A program made the translations under genes and the position numbers. Positions 8,683 to 18,165 of a DNA stretch of 64,000 nt are shown here, piece after piece (the stretch's first letter is position 1; every line of letters begins with the position of its first letter). The DNA is from Nymphaea colorata (taxonomy: Eukaryota; Streptophyta; Magnoliopsida; Nymphaeales; Nymphaeaceae). The stretch covers positions 28,271,842 to 28,335,841 of the forward strand of contig NC_045139.1 of assembly GCF_008831285.2 (NCBI RefSeq), in the 5' to 3' direction. Under the pieces are notes generated by a model. It was not told where the DNA came from, ran no database searches, and saw nothing but the letters and a program-made list of their open reading frames with translations.

Positions 8683-11043
8683 ATGAAATTCTTCACCCAA
8701 ATCGAAGAAGAATTCCTTGGAGCAGCAACTATGGAGGAACCCCAAAACTACGAAGACAATGAAACAGAAGAAATTATTGGGGCTACAGTCTTCAACCGAC
8801 TGTATAACATGAATGTCGAATTCGACATTCCCGATATCAATCCCTTTTCAGTAGCTGCCATTCTTGATACCGGAGCAACAACGTGCTGCATTAAAGAGCA
8901 GGCGATTCCAGAGGCAGCCCTTCAACAGAGCCTTACAACAGCAAATTTTACAGGAGTAAATTCCGTCCAAAAGGCAACCAGAAGGTTCAAGGAAGGAAAG
9001 ATGCGCATTGGGGCAAACATATTTTATATTCCTTACACATATGCTATGCCAATGCAGTTGGGAGAAATACAGCTAATCCTCGGCTGTAACTTTATCAGAT
9101 CTCTCAAAGGAGGAATGAGGATAGAAGGTGATGAAATCACCTTCTACAAGAATGTCACAAGGGTCCAAACACAGCAGACAGTAAAAATTGCACCCTTGTA
9201 TACAGAAGAAGTTGAGGACGAAAACATGTATTTAGAAGTTAAAGAGAGCGTCCTCTATCATGAACAGCCTACTCCAGTCAACTTTCAAGAGAAGTTTAAA
9301 AGGACCATGGAGAGACTGCAAACAGCGGGTTTCATAGGAGAAAACTCACTACAACACTGGGGCAAGAATCAGGTAACTTGCAAAATCATCCTGAAAAATC
9401 CTGATTTCATTATTGAAGACAGGCCCCTGAAGCAAATTACGCCCGCTCAAAAGAAGGCGTATGCAAAGCATATTGATGCCTTGCTAAAAATCGGGATCAT
9501 CCGTCCAAGCAAAAGTAAGCACAGAACTATTGCCATAATAGTTCATTCAGGGACGACACAGGACCCGAAGACCGGTATTATCACAAAAGGGAAGGAGCGC
9601 ATGGTCTTCAATTATAAGCGCCTCAACGATAATACCGAGAAAGACCAATATTCTCTGCCTGGAATAAACAGCATTATCAAAAAGGTCTCAGGCAGCCGGA
9701 TCTACTCTAAGTTTGATCTCAAGAGTGGTTTCCATCAAGTTAAGATGGATCCGGATTCAATCCCGCTGACAGCATTTTGGGTCCCTCAGGGACTATATGA
9801 GTGGCTGGCGATGCCCTTTGGGCTTAAGAACGCGACAGCAGTCTTTCAGCGAAAGATGGACGAAGTCTTCAAAGGAACTGAAGACTTCATCGCGGTATAT
9901 ATTGATGATATCCTGGTATTCTCACAAAATGAAGATGCCCACATTAAACATCTTCGAATCATGCTTGACAGGATACAAGAACATGGGCTTGTTCTTAGCC
10001 CCACCAAGATGACGGTTGGAAAAACTCAAATTGAGTTTCTTGGCGCAATTATTGGCCAAGGAGAAATCAAGCTCCAACCAAACATCATCAAGAGAGTCCT
10101 CGAAAAAGGAGGACAGGAATTAGAGACAAAAACTGGCATGAGATCATGGCTCGGTATACTAAACTATGCCAGAAATTTCATCCCGAATTTGGGAAAACTC
10201 TTATCTCCCCTCTATGCAAAGACAAGTCCAACTGGGGAACGGAGGATGAATAGGCAGGATTGGCTCCTGGTAAATCAGATTAAGGAGCTCGTACAAAACC
10301 TGCCCCCACTGTCTATTCCACCCAAGGACGCTGCGATGGTCCTTGAGACAGATGGTTGTATGGATGGTTGGGGAGGGGTCATAAAATGGAAGCCAAAGAA
10401 AAATGACCCCCGAATGCTAGAGAAACCTTGCGCCTATGCCAGTGGAAAATTTTCACCACCAAAAGACGCAGAAATCCATGCAGTCATGAACTCTCTAGCC
10501 AACCTCAAGCTTTATTACCTAGAGTCTGATGGCCTCTTGGTAAGAACAGATTGCCAAGCCATCATCTCGTTCTTCAACAAGTCTAATGTGAATAAACCCT
10601 CAAGGGTCAGATGGGTAGTCTTTGTAGACTTCATAACAGGTCTAGGCATACCAGTAACTTTTGAACACATAGACGGGAAGGACAACACCCTAGCCGACAC
10701 ACTTTCAAGGATGGTCGGCTACGCCTCTGCAACCACACAACCGCTCTCATCCCAGGGAGCCCTGATTTTTAACAAGTTTATCTCATTTTTGCAGGAATGG
10801 CGGCAAGCGGATCAAATGGGACACCACTCAATGAAAGTGGTCCACTCTTTATGCAGCCAAGTGGACTCTTGGCTCATCGATACTGCACCCTCATCCGCGA
10901 CAGGTTCACACCTGTTAACGGCATCATCAGCCGTTGGGATCAACAGATCGAGGACGAACTCTTCGATCTCGAATTTGAGCTTCACCGACGCACCATCAGA
11001 GATTTTGAATACATCATTCAAATCGAGGAAGCCAAAATCATAA
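8683..11043 (+). CDS. Caulimovirid protease-reverse transcriptase-RNase H (open)
   Basis: A 786-codon open frame. Aspartic protease: ILDTGATTCC, catalytic Asp at residue 62. Reverse transcriptase: YIDDILVFS near residues 406-414 with its palm context (FDLKSGFHQ, FGLKNA upstream; WLGILNYARNFIPNLGKLL downstream). RNase H: ETDGCMDGWGG (Asp 557), DAEIHAV (Glu 597), RTDCQAI (Asp 623) and HIDGKDNTLADTLSR. These copy viral pregenomic RNA into DNA. The ATG is internal to what should be a longer polyprotein; the preceding region is out of frame. The right-arm copy (13697-16090, -) has several single-base indels, while this one has none that I can see. Whether it is expressed cannot be told. Confidence 0.85.
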   Translation: MKFFTQIEEEFLGAATMEEPQNYEDNETEEIIGATVFNRLYNMNVEFDIPDINPFSVAAILDTGATTCCIKEQAIPEAALQQSLTTANFTGVNSVQKATRRFKEGKMRIGANIFYIPYTYAMPMQLGEIQLILGCNFIRSLKGGMRIEGDEITFYKNVTRVQTQQTVKIAPLYTEEVEDENMYLEVKESVLYHEQPTPVNFQEKFKRTMERLQTAGFIGENSLQHWGKNQVTCKIILKNPDFIIEDRPLKQITPAQKKAYAKHIDALLKIGIIRPSKSKHRTIAIIVHSGTTQDPKTGIITKGKERMVFNYKRLNDNTEKDQYSLPGINSIIKKVSGSRIYSKFDLKSGFHQVKMDPDSIPLTAFWVPQGLYEWLAMPFGLKNATAVFQRKMDEVFKGTEDFIAVYIDDILVFSQNEDAHIKHLRIMLDRIQEHGLVLSPTKMTVGKTQIEFLGAIIGQGEIKLQPNIIKRVLEKGGQELETKTGMRSWLGILNYARNFIPNLGKLLSPLYAKTSPTGERRMNRQDWLLVNQIKELVQNLPPLSIPPKDAAMVLETDGCMDGWGGVIKWKPKKNDPRMLEKPCAYASGKFSPPKDAEIHAVMNSLANLKLYYLESDGLLVRTDCQAIISFFNKSNVNKPSRVRWVVFVDFITGLGIPVTFEHIDGKDNTLADTLSRMVGYASATTQPLSSQGALIFNKFISFLQEWRQADQMGHHSMKVVHSLCSQVDSWLIDTAPSSATGSHLLTASSAVGINRSRTNSSISNLSFTDAPSEILNTSFKSRKPKS

Positions 11044-11195
11044 TGATAACTCGCGCCACTGCAAGTGATGATTACTGGGAGTACTTCACCGGCGCCATGA
11101 ATGACTGGATCACCAAGATGCGAAGCGTCAAACAAAGGCTCACAAGCCTATGTCGGTCATTTCGAACAACATTCGGTCATTTAGGAAATCTGTAA
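10797..11195 (+). CDS. Caulimovirid 3' overlapping ORF3 (132 aa), unknown role
   Basis: Begins inside the RNase H end and overlaps it by 247 bp in another frame. It is also intact in the right arm (13545-13943, -). The protein starts MAASGSNG, is rich in acidic and aromatic residues in the centre (DELFDLEFELHRRT, DDYWEYFTGAMNDW) and ends basic (SVKQRLTSLCRSFR). No known domain is visible. The intergenic regulatory region follows within a few bases. A small extra ORF after RNase H is known in some endogenous caulimovirid groups of flowering plants, without a known function. Confidence 0.6.
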   Translation: MAASGSNGTPLNESGPLFMQPSGLLAHRYCTLIRDRFTPVNGIISRWDQQIEDELFDLEFELHRRTIRDFEYIIQIEEAKIIMITRATASDDYWEYFTGAMNDWITKMRSVKQRLTSLCRSFRTTFGHLGNL

Positions 11196-11250
11196 GCGTC
11201 AGCAATGACGCATAGTTTCAATTATTGCAATCAAGCGTCATCCATGACGT
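11196..11250 (+). promoter_or_regulatory. Two TGACG palindromes (as-1-like enhancer)
   Basis: GCGTCAGCAATGACGC at 11196-11211 and GCGTCATCCATGACGT at 11235-11250. Each is a CGTCA-N4-TGACG inverted pair, and the two pairs start 39 bp apart. TGACG pairs bind plant TGA-class bZIP factors and form the as-1 element of known caulimovirus promoters, though there usually as direct repeats. They lie about 215-270 bp upstream of the TATA box. The mirrored copy is at 13490-13545. Confidence 0.65.
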
Positions 11251-11412
11251 ATGTAATAGGTAGACCCGCACTACGCGGATCCTATTGTCGTTTTGCGTCG
11301 GCGGAAACCCCACCACGCAATAATATCGTCTTGTCGTTAGCGTCGGCGCCTGGGGTCCACCAGGCGCACTAAGGCTTGGCGCGCTGTAGTACTTGTACTA
11401 CACCACCAAACC

Positions 11413-11444
11413 GGTAGTACAGGTCACTCGTAACCTGTACTACC
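11413..11444 (+). promoter_or_regulatory. Perfect 12-bp hairpin in viral intergenic region
   Basis: GGTAGTACAGGT (11413-11424) and its exact complement ACCTGTACTACC (11433-11444) enclose an 8-base loop, 20 bp before the TATA box. A neighbouring GTAGTAC...GTACTAC pair at about 11386-11403 and a GCGCCTGG..CCAGGCGC pair near 11346-11369 add to the palindromic character of this promoter region. Confidence 0.6.
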
Positions 11445-11463
11445 AGTCGCAGTCCTCAAGTTC

Positions 11464-11470
11464 TATAAAT
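11464..11470 (+). promoter_or_regulatory. TATA box of viral pregenomic promoter
   Basis: TATAAAT followed by AGGACTC. It is the only strong TATA in the intergenic region, with TGACG elements upstream and a leader ending in the tRNA primer site downstream. Transcription would be expected to start near 11495. The mirror copy is at 13267-13276 on the - strand. Confidence 0.65.
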
Positions 11471-11494
11471 AGGACTCTCAGCTCATAACGAAGG

Positions 11495-11731
11495 CATCGG
11501 TGCCCTCAGAGCGAGCTGCCCTCTGCCTTCAAAGTGTTCTAGGTCTTCTTCAGCCTTTCATCTTCGTGTCTAGTCTTCTGTTTTCCTGTAAGTTTTCTAC
11601 TTCCTGTAAGTTTCCTGTAACAGAGTTATTAAAGTGAAGAGTATTTGGTCACCGCACCAATTTCTTCCCGTTCCTGGCCTTCTTTCTGCTTCTCTCGCTT
11701 CCGCATCTCAAAGCAAACCCCCTTTTTATGG
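11495..11731 (+). other. Viral leader ending at the primer-site joint
   Basis: Non-coding leader (tail TTTCTGCTTCTCTCGCTTCC then CAAACCCCCTTTTTATGG). It matches 7357-7580 and 13012-13240 in reverse complement. The copy stops at TATGGT, the first bases of the tRNA primer site, and is joined tail-to-tail to the other viral copy at about 11732-11738. Confidence 0.7.
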
Positions 11732-11737
11732 TGTGGT

Positions 11738-12281
11738 AAGTGGTAGCCAGGATGGATTCCTCGATGTGAGTGGAAGACGAGGCGGGCTCGTCATGGATGA
11801 TGGGAAGAGTCGGTAGAGATTCTTCATCGTCATCACTGAGAGGAGTAGGATTGGTAGGTTCCTGCAGAACCATTTTTGAAACAATTGCGCGTCGCCGCGC
11901 AGCATGGCTTGGTGAGACTTTGGCTAGGCGATCCCCAAGCTGAACGTCTAGCTTTGCTTTCCCTTTGGCTGAAACGCATGGTTTTGCCAAAAGGGAGTTA
12001 TTTGGATTGGCCATAGCCTTGTCATAGCCCAATGGTTTGAATTGAGGGATACGGTTGTCCTGGATCCATACGAACAGCGTATTGAGTTGTTCAGGACCGT
12101 TATCCTCATTTTCTGACAGCGAGAAGATCGCGTCAGAATCTGCATCGCCTCTTCGCAGATTGTGACGCCTGCGTTGGTCCTATCTATAGGACCGGATCTG
12201 ATCATCAAATTCCGCAATGGTATTTGATGCAGATGTTGAAGCTGTCGCCGTGATTGAAGGTCTTCCTCCTCTGGTTGCCAT
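11738..12281 (-). pseudogene. Caulimovirid ORF2 N-terminal region (copy 2)
   Basis: Starts at ATG 12281-12279, one base after the ORF1 stop (TGAgATG), so coupled re-initiation is plausible in the virus. Codon 34 is TAG (12182-12180) where copy 1 has CAG, so this copy is broken by a C-to-T change. The frame is otherwise open to the joint at 11738. Features are a basic RRRHNLRR patch, KAKLDVQLGDRLAKVSPSHA, and an acidic DDDEE region. It lacks a recognisable domain and would be the N-terminus of the viral polyprotein ahead of the movement region. Confidence 0.6.
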
Positions 12282-12282
12282 C

Positions 12283-12765
12283 TCAAGAAATCTGCAACTT
12301 TCTTTTCTCACTGTCGAGAATATCGAGGGGATCTACAAATACCTTCAATTTGCCTGCAGACTGAGGTACTGCAGTGGTTTTGCCGAGAGTAAGACTGGCA
12401 AGTTGATTGGTTATGGCTGTCAATTGCGAGTCTTCTTTGGATTCGGTCTTGACGACCGCGGCTATTTCTGATCGGAGATCTTTAACGTCTTTAGAGAGCT
12501 GGGTGAGCTGGGCCTCAATACGATTAAGAGTAGCAGAGAGGTCTGAGTCTATACTCAGATTGGACACTAAATGGGCTAGACTATTGTTTTGCTTAATAAC
12601 TAGGTTGATGGTTTTGATAAGGTCTAGGGTTTTATCTCCGGTGGAAACTAGGGTTGCTGGTGATAGGTATACAACAGAGGGTGGATCTATGCTCTGGGTG
12701 GCTTGCAAAGCAGCTTTCACTTTCTGGTTTGCGAATAGAGCAACCGGAATTCTTTCGCTGGTCAT
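12283..12765 (-). CDS. Caulimovirid ORF1, coiled-coil protein (copy 2)
   Basis: 160-codon frame matching 6628-7110 residue for residue by eye. It lies just downstream of the primer site at 13011-12996. It forms the spacer of the large inverted repeat together with ORF2. Its coiled-coil centre is as described for copy 1. A + strand ORF of 121 codons over the same bases (12407-12772) is a shadow. Confidence 0.6.
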   Translation of the reverse strand: MTSERIPVALFANQKVKAALQATQSIDPPSVVYLSPATLVSTGDKTLDLIKTINLVIKQNNSLAHLVSNLSIDSDLSATLNRIEAQLTQLSKDVKDLRSEIAAVVKTESKEDSQLTAITNQLASLTLGKTTAVPQSAGKLKVFVDPLDILDSEKRKLQIS

Positions 12766-12995
12766 AGGTTAATTCCTTTCGTGCTTGGAGCTCGAATACA
12801 AAGAGGGCTCATATTACAATATGTGGATTTACTGCCCCTCCTGGGTCTTACACCACGGCTTGTAATCCTTTTGCTGTCTTTGAATACAATCTCACAAGAA
12901 CTAAGAAATGAACACTACAAACAGGAAATGCATCCAGAATTTCTACAGCTAGTCAAAAAAGGAAAACGGCAAAGAGAGTTCTCAGAGAACAAAAA

Positions 12996-13011
12996 CCAGG
13001 CTCTGATACCA
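12996..13011 (-). other. Caulimovirid tRNA-Met primer site (copy 2)
   Basis: - strand TGGTATCAGAGCCTGG. It is complementary to initiator Met-tRNA and intact in context, with the leader on one side and ORF1 on the other. Confidence 0.8.
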
Positions 13012-13544
13012 TAAAAAGGGGGTTTGCTTTGAGATGCGGAAGCGAGAGAAGCAGAAAGAAGGCCAGGAACGGGAAGAAATTGGTGCGGTGACCAAATACT
13101 CTTCACTTTAATAACTCTGTTACAGGAAACTTACAGGAAGTAGAAAACTTACAGGAAAACAGAAGACTAGACACGAAGATGAAAGGCTGAAGAAGACCTA
13201 GAACACTTTGAAGGCAGAGGGCAGCTCGCTCTGAGGGCACCGATGCCTTCGTTATGAGCTGAGAGTCCTATTTATAGAACTTGAGGACTGCGACTGGTAG
13301 TACAGGTTACGAGTGACCTGTACTACCGGTTTGGTGGTGTAGTACAAGTACTACAGCGCGCCAAGCCTTAGTGCGCCTGGTGGACCCCAGGCGCCGACGC
13401 TAACGACAAGACGATATTATTGCGTGGTGGGGTTTCCGCCGACGCAAAACGACAATAGGATCCGCGTAGTGCGGGTCTACCTATTACATACGTCATGGAT
13501 GACGCTTGATTGCAATAATTGAAACTATGCGTCATTGCTGACGC
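13012..13544 (-). promoter_or_regulatory. Viral leader and promoter region, mirrored copy
   Basis: Reverse complement of 11196-11731. It carries a TATA box at 13267-13276 (CCTATTTATA on +), the 12-bp hairpin at about 13296-13327, and the two TGACG palindromes near 13490-13545. The two viral promoters, in the two arms, point toward each other across the ORF1/ORF2 spacer. Confidence 0.65.
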
Positions 13545-13943
13545 TTACAGATTTCCTAAATGACCGAATGTTGTTCGAAATGACCGACATAGGCTTGTGA
13601 GCCTTTGTTTGACGCTTCGCATCTTGGTGATCCAGTCATTCATGGCGCCGGTGAAGTACTCCCAGTAATCATCACTTGCAGTGGCGCGAGTTATCATTAT
13701 GATTTTGGCTTCCTCGATTTGAATGATGTATTCAAAATCTCTGATGGTGCGTCGGTGAAGCTCAAATTCGAGATCGAAGAGTTCGTCCTCGATCTGTTGA
13801 TCCCAACGGCTGATGATGCCGTTAACAGGTGTGAACCTGTCGCGGATGAGGGTGCAGTATCGATGAGCCAAGAGTCCACTTGGCTGCATAAAGAGTGGAC
13901 CACTTTCATTGAGTGGTGTCCCATTTGATCCGCTTGCCGCCAT
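13545..13943 (-). CDS. Caulimovirid ORF3 (right arm copy)
   Basis: 132 codons, same protein as 10797-11195, with intact start and stop. It overlaps the RNase H end at 13697-13943. See the left-arm copy for composition. Retention in both copies is explained by recent duplication and does not prove selection. Confidence 0.6.
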   Translation of the reverse strand: MAASGSNGTPLNESGPLFMQPSGLLAHRYCTLIRDRFTPVNGIISRWDQQIEDELFDLEFELHRRTIRDFEYIIQIEEAKIIMITRATASDDYWEYFTGAMNDWITKMRSVKQRLTSLCRSFRTTFGHLGNL

Positions 13944-16125
13944 TCCTGCAAAAATGAGATAAACTTGTTAAAAATCAGGGCTCCCTGGGATGAGAGCGGT
14001 TGTGTGGTTGCAGAGGCGTAGCCGACCATCCTTGAAAGTGTGTCGGCTAGGGTGTTGTCCTTCCCGTCTATGTGTTCAAAAGTTACTGGTATGCCTAGAC
14101 CTGTTATGAAGTCTACAAAGACTACCCATCTGACCCTTGAGGGTTTATTCACATTAGACTTGTTGAAGAACGAGATGATGGCTTGGCAATCTGTTCTTAC
14201 CAAGAGGCCATCAGACTCTAGGTAATAAAGCTTGAGGTTGGCTAGAGAGTTCATGACTGCATGGATTTCTGCGTCTTTTGGTGGTGAAAATTTTCCACTA
14301 GCATAGGCGCAAGGTTTCTCTAGCATTCGGGGGTCATTTTTCTTTGGCTTCCATTTTATGACCCCTCCCCAACCATCCATACAACCATCTGTCTCAAGGA
14401 CCATCGCAGCGTCCTTGGGTGGAATAGACAGTGGGGGCAGGTTTTGTACGAGCTCCTTAATCTGATTTACCAGGAGCCAATCCTGCCTATTCATCCTCCG
14501 TTCCCCAGTTGGACTTGTCTTTGCATAGAGGGGAGATAAGAGTTTTCCCAAATTCGGGATGAAATTTCTGGCATAGTTTAGTATACCGAGCCATGATCTC
14601 ATGCCAGTTTTTGTCTCTAATTCCTGTCCTCCTTTTTCGAGGACTCTCTTGATGATGTTTGGTTGGAGCTTGATTTCTCCTTGGCCAATAATTGCGCCAA
14701 GAAACTCAATTTGAGTTTTTCCAACCGTCATCTTGGTGGGGCTAAGAACAAGCCCATGTTCTTGTATCCTGTCAAGCATGATTCGAAGATGTTTAATGTG
14801 GGCATCTTCATTTTGTGAGAATACCAGGATATCATCAATATATACCGCGATGAAGTCTTCAGTTCCTTTGAAGACTTCGTCCATCTTTCGCTGAAAGACT
14901 GCTGTCGCGTTCTTAAGCCCAAAGGGCATCGCCAGCCACTCATATAATCCCTGAGGGACCCAAAATGCTGTCAGCGGGATTGGAATCCGGATCCATCTTA
15001 ACTTGATGGAAACCACTCTTGAGATCAAACTTAGAGTAGATCCGGCTGCCTGAGACCTTTTTGATAATGCTGTTTATTCTAGGCAGAGAATATTGGTCTT
15101 TCTCGGTATTATCGTTGAGGCGCTTATAATTGAAGACCATGCGCTCCTTCCCTTTTGTGATAATACCGGTCTTCGGGTCCTGTGTCGTCCCTGAATGAAC
15201 TATTATGGCAATAGTTCTGTGCTTACTTTTGCTTGGACGGATGATCCCGATTTTTAGCAAGGCATCAATATGCTTGCATACGCTTCTTTTGAGCGGGCGT
15301 AATTTGCTTCAGGGGCCTGTCTTCAATAATGAAATCAGGATTTTCAGGATGATTTTGCAAGTTACCTGATTCTTGCCCCAGTGTTGTAGTGGGTTTTCTC
15401 CTATGAAACCCGCTGTTTGCAGTCTCTCCATGGTCCTTTTAAACTTCTCTTGAAAGTTGACTGGAGTAGGCTGTTCATGATAGAGGACGCTTTCTTTAAC
15501 TTCTAAATACATGTTTTCGTCCTCAACTTCTTCTGTATACAAGGGTGCAATTTTTACTGTCTGCTGTGTTTGGACCCTTGTGACATTCTTGTAGAAGGTG
15601 ATTTCATCACCTTCTATCCTCATTCCTCCTTTGAGAGATCTGATAAGTTACAGCCGAGGATAGCTGTATTTCTCCCAACCCAACTGCATTGGCATAGCAT
15701 ATGTGTAAGGAATATAAAATATGTTTGCCCCCAATGCGCATCTTTCCTTCCTTGAACCTTCTGGTTGCCTTTTGGACGGAATTTACTCCTGTAAAATTTG
15801 CTGTTGTAAGGCTCTGTTGAAGGGCTGCCTCTGGAATCGCCTGCTCTTTAATGCAGCACGTTGTTGCTCCGGTATCAAGAATGGCAGCTACTGAAAAGGG
15901 ATTGATACCGGGAATGTCGAATTCGACATTCATGTTATACAGTCGGTTGAAGACTGTAGCCCCAATAATTTCTTCTGTTTCATTGTCTTCATAGTTTTGG
16001 GGTTCCTCCATAGTTGCTGCTCCAAGGAATTCTTCTTCGATTTGGGTGAAGAATTTCATATCATCTTCATCTTCATCTTCTTGCCTTGTTTTGGAAAAAG
16101 AAACGGGTGGGGTTCCACCACGTTC
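13697..16125 (-). pseudogene. Caulimovirid protease-RT-RNase H, frameshifted (right arm)
   Basis: Reverse-complement copy of 8620-11043. It is split into frames 16605-15607 (protease, DTGATTCC kept), 15623-15309, 15260-14940 and 15028-13697 (RT catalytic motif onward plus RNase H intact). By comparison with the left arm, single-base differences near 14980, 15275, 15345 and 15655 break the frame. Upstream, the first part reads directly from ORF2 sequence (16133) into the acidic EDEDED stretch before the protease, so movement and coat regions are deleted. It cannot make a full polymerase. Confidence 0.8.
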
Positions 16126-16132
16126 CGCAGCA

Positions 16133-16400
16133 CTCTGATGGTAAGTGGTAGCCAGGATGGATTCCTCGATGTGAGTGGAAGACGAGGCGGGCTCGTCATG
16201 GATGATGGGAAGAGTCGGTAGAGATTCTTCATCGTCATCACTGAGAGGAGTAGGATTGGTAGGTTCCTGCAGAACCATTTTTGAAACAATGCGCGTCGCC
16301 GCGCAGCATGGCTTGGTGAGACTTTGGCTAGGCGATCCCCAAGCTGAACGTCTAGCTTTGCTTTCCCTTTGGCTGAAACGCATGGTTTTGCCAAAAGGTC
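16133..16400 (-). pseudogene. Caulimovirid ORF2 fragment (copy 3)
   Basis: Repeats 11740-12000 almost exactly (one base missing in the ...ARRRA... stretch, giving a frameshift) and runs into the assembly gap. At 16133 it is fused to the region before the protease. The fusion point is the same position at which ORF2 copy 2 ends (11738), after the sense sequence ACCACTTACCA. Confidence 0.6.
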
Positions 16401-16500
16401 NNNNNNNNNNNNNNNNNNNNNNNNNNNNNNNNNNNNNNNNNNNNNNNNNNNNNNNNNNNNNNNNNNNNNNNNNNNNNNNNNNNNNNNNNNNNNNNNNNNN
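16401..16500. other. Assembly gap of 100 N
   Basis: Exactly 100 unknown bases. That is a conventional filler length, so the true distance and even the adjacency of the two sides are unknown. Viral sequence lies on the left and copia C on the right. Confidence 0.99.
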
Positions 16501-17709
16501 TGCTCCTCGCACATGAAATTTGTCTAACAAGGACAGACTCCCTTCTCCAGCCATAGAGGTAGAGGAACCATCTGCAAGAGATACTCGTTCCCGTCCCGAA
16601 GACAACTACTCATGAAACAATTTAGGGTTACCTGTCATGTGGTGAGTAGCACCACTATCCACAATCCATTCCCCTACACAAGAGTTACCTTTATCCCCTA
16701 CAATGGCAAGAGCATGGTTAGCCTTTGTCTCATCTGATGCTCGACCTGATTGACATCGAGCCGACCCAAGTAAGCCCTCAGTTCCCGAAGTTGTTCAGCA
16801 GAGATAGAGATCTTTCCTCCACTAGATTTTGTCTCCTCAGGCACAGTTGGCTTCCTGTAAGAAGGCTTCCCTTTGTTACTCTTTTTCTCTGGATGAAGAT
16901 CCCAACAGAAATCCATAGTATGACCATTCTTCTTACAATGAGCACATCTACGAAGAGATCTAGTAGTGCCTCCAGGACCCCGACTAACAAGAGCCGATCT
17001 CTCATTATATGACATGAGATCTCTCTTTCCCCCAAATGTAACCAGCCTCCTCTGCTCTTCAGCTTCAACACGAGAATACACATCTTCAATACTAGACACT
17101 TCTCCTGAATTCAGAATTTGGCTTCTAACGCTTTCAAACTCATCATTTAAACCAACTAAAAAGAGGAATACCCTATTTTCCCACTCTTTAGCAACATAAA
17201 GTGTCTGATCATGAGGACAATGCCAATTAATATCAGAATAATAGTCAAGATCCTCCCACTTTGCTTTCAAAGCCCATAATAATCTGCAATAGATAAGTTC
17301 CCTTGTCGAATTCCATAGACAGTCGTCATTAGTTGGTAAGTCCGGATAACTGTTTTCTTCTGGCCATACATTTGCTCCAAAATCACCCACATGTCTCTAG
17401 CAGTCTTCTTCCGAAGAATAAGGGGTTGTATATCAGCGGAAACAGAGTTGACAATCCAAGTTTTTACTTGATTATCCTCAAGAAACCAAGTGTCCCACTC
17501 ACCACTTGTCTCTACCGGTTCAGATTTCCTTCCATTGATATAGGCAATCCGACCACGGCCTGCGATCCCATAGTCATAGCGGCTGACCACGGGAGATAGT
17601 TCTCCTTGGTAAGGCGAATAGTAGTGACTTGAATGGGAACATTTTCAGTTCTATAAGCCGCAATTTCAGAGTGATCAGTGTTGACAGTGGACGAGGAAGA
17701 CGCTGCCAT
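16501..17709 (-). pseudogene. Copia C gag, zinc knuckle and protease
   Basis: Gag starts at ATG 17709 (MAASSSSTVN). It carries RLTKENYLPWSAAM, the VKTWIVNSVSADIQPL and ARDMWVILEQMYGQ blocks, KAKWEDLDYYSD, then a CCHC knuckle CAHCKKNGHTMDFC (about 16960-16920) and a protease region (SLADGSSTS) near 16560. At least two frameshifts split it. It matches element A gag along its whole length and supplies the evidence for A's frameshift positions. Confidence 0.8.
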
Positions 17710-18039
17710 AATTATAGACCAGTACTACAAAGAGAACAAAAGTAAACAACAACAACGATACGCTGGCGGCAAACCTCACGGTAGCAGGCAAGGCAGAGTC
17801 GGCCTGGGCAGGCAGACGAAGAACTGGGAAGACGACGGGAGACCAGCACTAGGCGACACCAGACGAAGAAGTGGGAAGACGACGGGAGATCAGCACTAGG
17901 CGACGCCGTAACTCCAGCGGCATCTGGTCAAAAACTAGGGACCGAACAGAGTACTGTAGAACGACTCAGAGAACCGCGGGCGACGCAGCTGGTGGCGCTG
18001 ACGGCAACAGCGTTCTCAGGCGACGCAACTGGCAACGAC

Positions 18040-18165
18040 AGCAAGCAGGGCAAAAGCAGAGAGTCGCTGGAACTCCAGATGGCATCGAGTCTGTCGTCGG
18101 GACTCCAGATGGCATCAAGTCTGTCGCCGGGACTTCAGATGGCGTAGAGGGACTCCTACGGCGTC
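18040..18165 (-). repeat. Short tandem repeat in copia C leader
   Basis: Three imperfect ~30-bp units built on GGAACTCCAGATGGCATC and GTCTGTCG. Element A has a different GC-rich repeat in the same leader position. Confidence 0.6.
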
